Below, in pieces: positions 43,931 through 47,510 of a stretch of DNA of 47,510 nt. The translations under genes and the position numbers were made by a program. The DNA lies in contig OMZY01000028.1 in the NCBI GenBank assembly GCA_900315675.1, positions 1 through 47,510 on the forward strand, given 5' to 3'. The notes under the pieces are model-generated. The model saw only the letters and a program-made list of their open reading frames with translations, did no database searches and was not told the DNA's origin. This DNA is from an uncultured Eubacteriales bacterium (GTDB lineage: Bacteria; Bacillota; Clostridia; Christensenellales; Aristaeellaceae). Each line of letters begins with the position of its first letter. Position 1 is the first letter of the stretch.

Positions 43931-44448
43931 TGGTCTCTCCTGTTCTTTGTTTAAACTTATCTGGATCTCTGACTGTGTGTCCGATCACACAGTCAGGAAG
44001 AGTTGCGATGCTGCCCTGCGTTCGGATCATGCTTCGCGACAGCATGACGCAGAACGGCTTTATGTGAACGTGCAGGATAGCTTTTCCTGCGCGGAAAATC
44101 GTGGAGGTAGGGTCTGTGATCCCGGCCTGCATCGAAACCATATCACATGTCCCTCAAAAACGTTTTCACGTTTTGAAAACTTCAGAAAGCGTTGCGGCGT
44201 AAGGCTTTGTTGGCGTTTTTGAGTCTGCCTGATTTTCTGAAATGACGGTTTTACTGGGTTTTCCGGCCCAAAAGTTTTCACGAAATGAAATTATTTTTCT
44301 TAGGTGTCTGATTCCAAGCCCTCCTGAAAACGGCCCCGGAGTATAGTAGCAAGCAGGGCAAAGGTAGCACATTTTGCACTTTGCTTGTTGGGGAGCTGCA
44401 CCCCCAAGCCCCTTCTTACCAGCGCAAGCGCTGTGGTTATGATGGAAT
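43931..44448. other. Non-coding region with several hairpins, candidate origin/oriT
   Basis: 518 bases between relaxase and helicase genes. Hairpins: perfect 11-bp CTGACTGTGTG/CACACAGTCAG (43969-43979, 43986-43996), the interrupted CTGCGT..CATGCT/AGCATG ACGCAG (44016-44052), GCAAAG/CTTTGC around 44358-44384, GGGG/CCCC near 44392-44406 and CAGCGC/GCGCTG (44420-44433). Short minus-strand frames here (for example 43902-44141) consist of the hairpin sequence and are not believed. Candidate replication or transfer origin. Confidence 0.5.
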
Positions 44449-45852
44449 TCAGCGCACTTCATCCCGATGACGATGGCTTTGGTGATCATTTGGTGCATAA
44501 TCCCTTTCCAGAATCTCGTAGTTATACCGGATGTGCTTCAGGTTAGTGAGCCTCGATTTCAGCTCGTCGAGTGAAGTCTGATCGTCTGCTTTCTCTTCTT
44601 TCAGCCTGTCATATTCTGCGGAAAGCTCCTTCAGCGTCGGCAGCTTTCCGCCAAGAGATGCGTACACGGCCTGCGCCTTTTTGTGATCTTCAATCTCCTG
44701 CCGATGCTCTTGATAAAATTTCGATGACCATCCGGATTCCCGATAATGGGTGTAAACATCCTTCGTCCGGCTGTAATCCCGGATCGCTTTCCGTTGGCAG
44801 TTGATCTCCTTCATTCGAGTTTGCTTTTCCTGGATCGAAGTTTTCAGAGAGTTTCGCTGATCGATCAATTCCTGAATTTGTTCGTTCAGCTCTTCCGGTG
44901 AGTCGATCTGATGCTCTTTCAGGAAAATCACCATCTGTGACATTGCTTCGATGTTGTTCCGCTCGGCCCACACCTGATAGCCTTTTCCTTTGCCGGCGCG
45001 GAGCTTTGCTTCAATATTTATCAGTCGCTTGATCTGACTTTCGGTGAAATCGCCTCGCGGGATCTTCGGAATGTGCACATGTTTGCCGGCCAGGAACTGC
45101 CGCAAAGATGTTTCGCCGTATTCTGAACCGAGCGTATCGAGCCGGATATACCGTTTGCCATCCGGTGGCTTCACGCTGATCTGCGCGCCGCGCTTGATAA
45201 GACAGCCGGCATCTTCCAGCAGCTGCAGCAGCGCATCAAAGCCGTCCGGCTGCATCCGCAATGCGGCGTCGATGATCATTCGCAGTTCATCCCGATGGGT
45301 GAACCTTCGCTGATTGCCCTGCCACTGATCGTAAGTAACCGTTTTATCCTGCGGATTCTCGATGACGGACAGCCCATTCTCCCGGCAGAGGTCATCGCTG
45401 ATCTGTGCAAGATTCTTGGCAGAACGCTTCACATCACGGAATTTATTCCGGCCCTCCAGATCGGTAGAACAAAAGATGATGTGATTATGAATGTGTTCCT
45501 TGTCGATGTGAGTCGCCACTACGAACGCATGATTGCCGCCGGTAATCATTTCTGCCAGCTTCTTTCCGATTGCGTTCGCTTCCTCCGGCGTGATCTCTCC
45601 AGGTGTGAAGGATTGCCGGACATGGTAGGCGATTACTTCGTTTTCCTGAACGCGACCTGTGTTGGTCTGGTACTCCTGGCGGAAGAGCGTGAACTCATCC
45701 GCAGCTGTTTCCGGCGAGCAGGCGAAGGTTGAAATCAGAATCCCGTCATCGGTCTTTTGCGGATTCATGATGTAATTCAACCGTGCCGTGATACACTGCC
45801 GTGCGGTCTTTCCCTTGTTGACATGGATGGAAATAATTCTTGTGGCTGCCAT
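44449..45852 (-). CDS. mobA: MOBP-type relaxase (MobA)
   Basis: 467 residues from ATG 45852 (MAATRIISIHVNKGKTARQC) with GGAGGAG upstream. Relaxase domain: motif I with the probable nicking Tyr (ARLNYIMNP, Y27), motif III metal site THIDKEHIHNHI. After about residue 300 a long coiled-coil region follows (EELNEQIQELIDQRNSLKTS). It nicks oriT and leads the strand into a recipient, using the conjugation channel of a helper. The gene follows mobC by 44 bases. Length and motifs look intact. Confidence 0.93.
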   Translation of the reverse strand: MAATRIISIHVNKGKTARQCITARLNYIMNPQKTDDGILISTFACSPETAADEFTLFRQEYQTNTGRVQENEVIAYHVRQSFTPGEITPEEANAIGKKLAEMITGGNHAFVVATHIDKEHIHNHIIFCSTDLEGRNKFRDVKRSAKNLAQISDDLCRENGLSVIENPQDKTVTYDQWQGNQRRFTHRDELRMIIDAALRMQPDGFDALLQLLEDAGCLIKRGAQISVKPPDGKRYIRLDTLGSEYGETSLRQFLAGKHVHIPKIPRGDFTESQIKRLINIEAKLRAGKGKGYQVWAERNNIEAMSQMVIFLKEHQIDSPEELNEQIQELIDQRNSLKTSIQEKQTRMKEINCQRKAIRDYSRTKDVYTHYRESGWSSKFYQEHRQEIEDHKKAQAVYASLGGKLPTLKELSAEYDRLKEEKADDQTSLDELKSRLTNLKHIRYNYEILERDYAPNDHQSHRHRDEVR

Positions 45853-45896
45853 GGCTCCTCCTTTTCAAAGCGCAATCGTGATGCTGTGCTTGTCTT

Positions 45897-46241
45897 TTAC
45901 ACGCTGAGACGTTCCAGACGCTGCAGAATTCCGTTCAGGATTGTCCGAAGCTCGTTTTGATTTTCTTTGATTTCATCGATCTCTGTTTCGTAGATTGATC
46001 CGCCTTCATGCAGCTTTCTGGCGATCTGATTGATGTTGTTGCTCATGCTTCCCATAAGCCGCACGATCTGATGCAGCTCAGGCAAATCCAGTTTCAACAC
46101 ATATCCGTTCAGCATCATGACCCGAATGAACGCCGATTGGTTTGTGATCCCGAAAGCTTTCATCTTTTTCTGGATGATGTCCATTTCTTCTTCAGTCGCT
46201 TTGAAGCTGCAGTGAATGTTGCGTTTGGTTTTTCTACTCAT
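45897..46241 (-). CDS. mobC: Mobilization protein MobC
   Basis: 114 residues with AGGAGAAGG upstream. Ribbon-helix-helix-like N-terminus (RKTKRNIHCSFKATEEEMDI) and the MobC motif NNINQIARKLHEGG. MobC helps open oriT for the relaxase. It is the first gene of the mob unit, transcribed towards mobA. Confidence 0.9.
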   Translation of the reverse strand: MSRKTKRNIHCSFKATEEEMDIIQKKMKAFGITNQSAFIRVMMLNGYVLKLDLPELHQIVRLMGSMSNNINQIARKLHEGGSIYETEIDEIKENQNELRTILNGILQRLERLSV

Positions 46242-46340
46242 GTTCCTTCTCCTCTCAATCTGTTTCGGTCTCTTTTCTTACTGACTTTTGTCCTGCTTGA
46301 TGCCAACTTCGGCGGGAAGTCTTGTTTGGCTTCTCATCTC

Positions 46341-46433
46341 CTAATGTCCAAATTTGAGCTTTTTGGAAACCTTTGCTGAGAATTTATCTGGCAAGACATT
46401 CTTGCTTTCAGCAGACGCCCCACGCCCCTTCAT
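46341..46433 (-). CDS. Possible 30-aa peptide upstream of mobC
   Basis: MKGRGASAESKNVLPDKFSA plus ten residues ending KLKFGH, with a perfect GGAGGT (46448-46443) nine bases before ATG 46433. Basic, no membrane segment. It lies within the repeat array; a second repeat unit has the same GGAGGT-9-ATG layout with a 24-codon frame (46621-46547), so this could be a repeat by-product rather than a gene. Confidence 0.3.
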   Translation of the reverse strand: MKGRGASAESKNVLPDKFSAKVSKKLKFGH

Positions 46434-46825
46434 GGGGAAATCACCTCCAAATGACACCGGCCATCGAAAATTCTCTGTACAACCCGATTCAGCGCATTTT
46501 ATTCTGGCGCACATCACCTTCCAGTCCAGATCGCCGCCAGGCACCCTTAAATGGCGAAAATCATCGATTTTGGAAACACCTGCGGAAAATTTTTTCTCGG
46601 ATTGAGGCGCTTGCTGTGCATTTTTCAGCTACCTCCCACCCTTCAATGTAAAAATCAAGGCTAAGTGACACCGGTTTTAGAAAATTTTCTGAGCAGTACG
46701 CTTGTCGTATTTCCATTGAATGGCGTTTATCGGCAGCTGTGCCGATTTACCTCCTCATATCTACATGGCAAAAATCATTGTTTTTGGAAACACCCGAATG
46801 AGAATTTGGAAAATTTTTCTTTGTT
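46347..46825. repeat. Array of imperfect repeats of about 100 bp upstream of mobC
   Basis: About five degenerate units. Shared blocks are CCCTTCAATGG-like, AAAATCA, TTTTGGAAACACC (46362, 46568, 46790) alternating with TGACACCGG (46452, 46666), and GAAAATTTTCT (46466, 46584, 46679, 46807). On the minus strand three units carry a GGAGGT (46443, 46631, 46749). Unit spacing is roughly 95-120 bases. Confidence 0.7.
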
Positions 46826-47110
46826 TCTTCCTCAGCTCTTGACGAAAGATCATTACGAGCATATAAGAAAGCCTCCGCAGAGGCGCACAAGAAAAGGGGC
46901 ATGCCAGCGAGTCAGTGCCGGGAGCGCCCCTAGTCATTTCATTCTGTCATTCATGTGTAAAGACGTTTTTATTTGTGATATTATTATACTGATTTCTTGC
47001 TAACATCAATTGGAAAGAAATCAGTTGTATGCAAGAAATAGCATCTATGCTACGTCTTAATAGTGGAAAGTATGCTGGGATGACCGGCAACAGAAAGAAG
47101 GACAGTTACG
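46826..47110. other. Non-coding region before the last gene
   Basis: Contains GCCTC/GAGGC and AGGGGC/GCCCCT stems (46873-46931) and interlocking inverted repeats: TGATTTCTT (46990-46998) pairs with AAGAAATCA (47014-47022), while ATTTCTTGC (46992-47000) also pairs with GCAAGAAAT (47031-47039). This could be the promoter/operator region of the last gene. No att copy is found. Confidence 0.45.
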
Positions 47111-47510
47111 ATGAAGAAACCCGTTCTTTGCCTTGTTGCGCTGATCCTCATGCTGGTCAGCGCTTCGGCGTTGGCAACCAGCGGTGATGAAGCACTGATC
47201 ACAGATACACTCCGCCAGGCAGGCATCATCGAGCCGGTGCAGCTCACGCAGTGGGGCGACACCGCTGCCTGCTTCGCCGAGGCGGAGGGCGTCAAAAGGC
47301 TGGTCCTTCTGGAGCGGCATGACGGCGCGTGGCAGATCGTGATCGATAATCCGACAGCGCTGATTCAGGAGTGGGATTGGCCGCAGCTCCTGCTGGACAG
47401 CGACAACGCCATCTTCTGGACTTACATCCTGTCGGATACGGAGATCGTGTGGTATCACAGTTACCGCAATGCGGACGGCAGATGGAGTCCGGTGGATCAG
47501 TTCCACGGCA
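47111..47510 (+). CDS. Secreted protein of unknown function (3' end outside window)
   Basis: 133 codons visible from ATG 47111 (MKKPVLCLVALILMLVSASA), with AAGAAGGA upstream. A signal peptide cleavable after ALA is followed by a GC-rich, acidic sequence with many Trp (QLTQWGDTAACFAEAEG, QEWDWPQLLLDSDNAIFW). The style resembles other secreted proteins of this lineage, and the codon use looks chromosomal, but whether it belongs to element 2 or the chromosome cannot be decided. No family recognised. Confidence 0.75.
   Translation, partial: MKKPVLCLVALILMLVSASALATSGDEALITDTLRQAGIIEPVQLTQWGDTAACFAEAEGVKRLVLLERHDGAWQIVIDNPTALIQEWDWPQLLLDSDNAIFWTYILSDTEIVWYHSYRNADGRWSPVDQFHG

Larger units (their letters stand above)
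40603..47510. mobile_element. Mobilizable integrative element 2 (right end not seen)
   Basis: Begins at the second att copy. Gene order on the minus strand is MobC, MOBP relaxase, P4/D5-type helicase, excisionase, integrase, with the integrase end facing att exactly as in element 1. This is the content of a mobilizable integrative element with its own replication and transfer initiation but no mating-pair genes. The integrase is disrupted. No third att copy occurs up to 47510, so the end is either beyond the window or has decayed. Confidence 0.8.

Noticed and set aside
43902-44141. 79-aa minus-strand frame upstream of the helicase gene
   Set aside because: It runs through two perfect hairpins, overlaps the helicase start, has a poorly spaced RBS and no protein-like composition; the hairpins explain the region better.
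46347-46825. CRISPR array
   Set aside because: Units are about 100 bp, imperfect and without a constant repeat/unique spacer pattern; no cas genes in the window.
47040-47510. Third copy of the tRNA-Leu att site as right end of element 2
   Set aside because: No sequence resembling CCTGTTTCCCGCAC occurs between 40624 and 47510 on either strand.

Overview
The window looks like a chromosomal contig of a Gram-positive, GC-rich Clostridia-type anaerobe. The evidence is the Bacillota ribosomal gene order (spc operon with a zinc-type S14, then secY-adk-map-KOW-infA-rpmJ), strong GGAGG ribosome binding sites, LplB/LplC/LipO-type sugar transport, a YesM/YesN two-component system and GH94 phosphorylases. 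A gut or rumen fibre/glycan user is likely; a Christensenellales/Aristaeella-like lineage is only a guess.

Layout. (1) 1-7316: end of the spc operon, from the tail of rplN to rpmJ. It ends in a strong terminator directly after rpmJ, without the usual rpsM-rpsK-rpsD-rpoA-rplQ, and has an elaborate double hairpin between secY and adk. (2) 7400-13482: housekeeping genes: a small membrane protein, uvrC, an unknown 97-aa protein, a PepV-like dipeptidase and a YkpA/YbiT-like ABC-F protein with a degenerate second ATPase site. Short AATTCAGAATT-type repeats sit in three successive gaps here. (3) 13465-27544: a disaccharide locus. It holds a cellobiose phosphorylase, a converging binding protein with two permeases, then a divergent chitobiose-phosphorylase-like gene with a phosphohexomutase, and a histidine kinase, binding protein and AraC-type response regulator. 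The transporter would import beta-linked disaccharides, the phosphorylases split them with phosphate, and the mutase turns the 1-phosphate sugar into the 6-phosphate. (4) 27545-30259: ribosome hibernation factor, a zinc-ribbon protein, a DedA-clan membrane protein and a DUF368 (PopT-type) undecaprenyl-phosphate transporter. (5) 30351-31069: one promoter and a tRNA cluster (Pro, Glu, CAT-anticodon probably Ile2, Asp, Thr, a broken Tyr, Leu).

(6) From 31014 the sequence is accessory. Two integrative elements lie in tandem at the 3' end of tRNA-Leu. Element 1 (31014-40623) is bounded by a perfect 21-bp direct repeat of the tRNA end. It carries an integrase, an ArdC-like antirestriction protein, small genes including a 22-residue-repeat protein, a serine recombinase, an XRE repressor with clear paired operators, and an AT-rich Thoeris anti-phage island: ThsA (SIR2-SLOG), two TIR proteins, and a fourth, unrecognised gene in the same transcription direction. 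(7) Element 2 starts at the second att copy (40603) and runs past 46.2 kb: excisionase, P4/D5-type helicase, MOBP relaxase and MobC. Its integrase is broken by a 25-bp tandem duplication and also lacks about 30 internal residues. An array of imperfect repeats of about 100 bp lies upstream of mobC. No third att copy is visible, so the right boundary of element 2 is unknown. The window ends inside a gene for a secreted protein.
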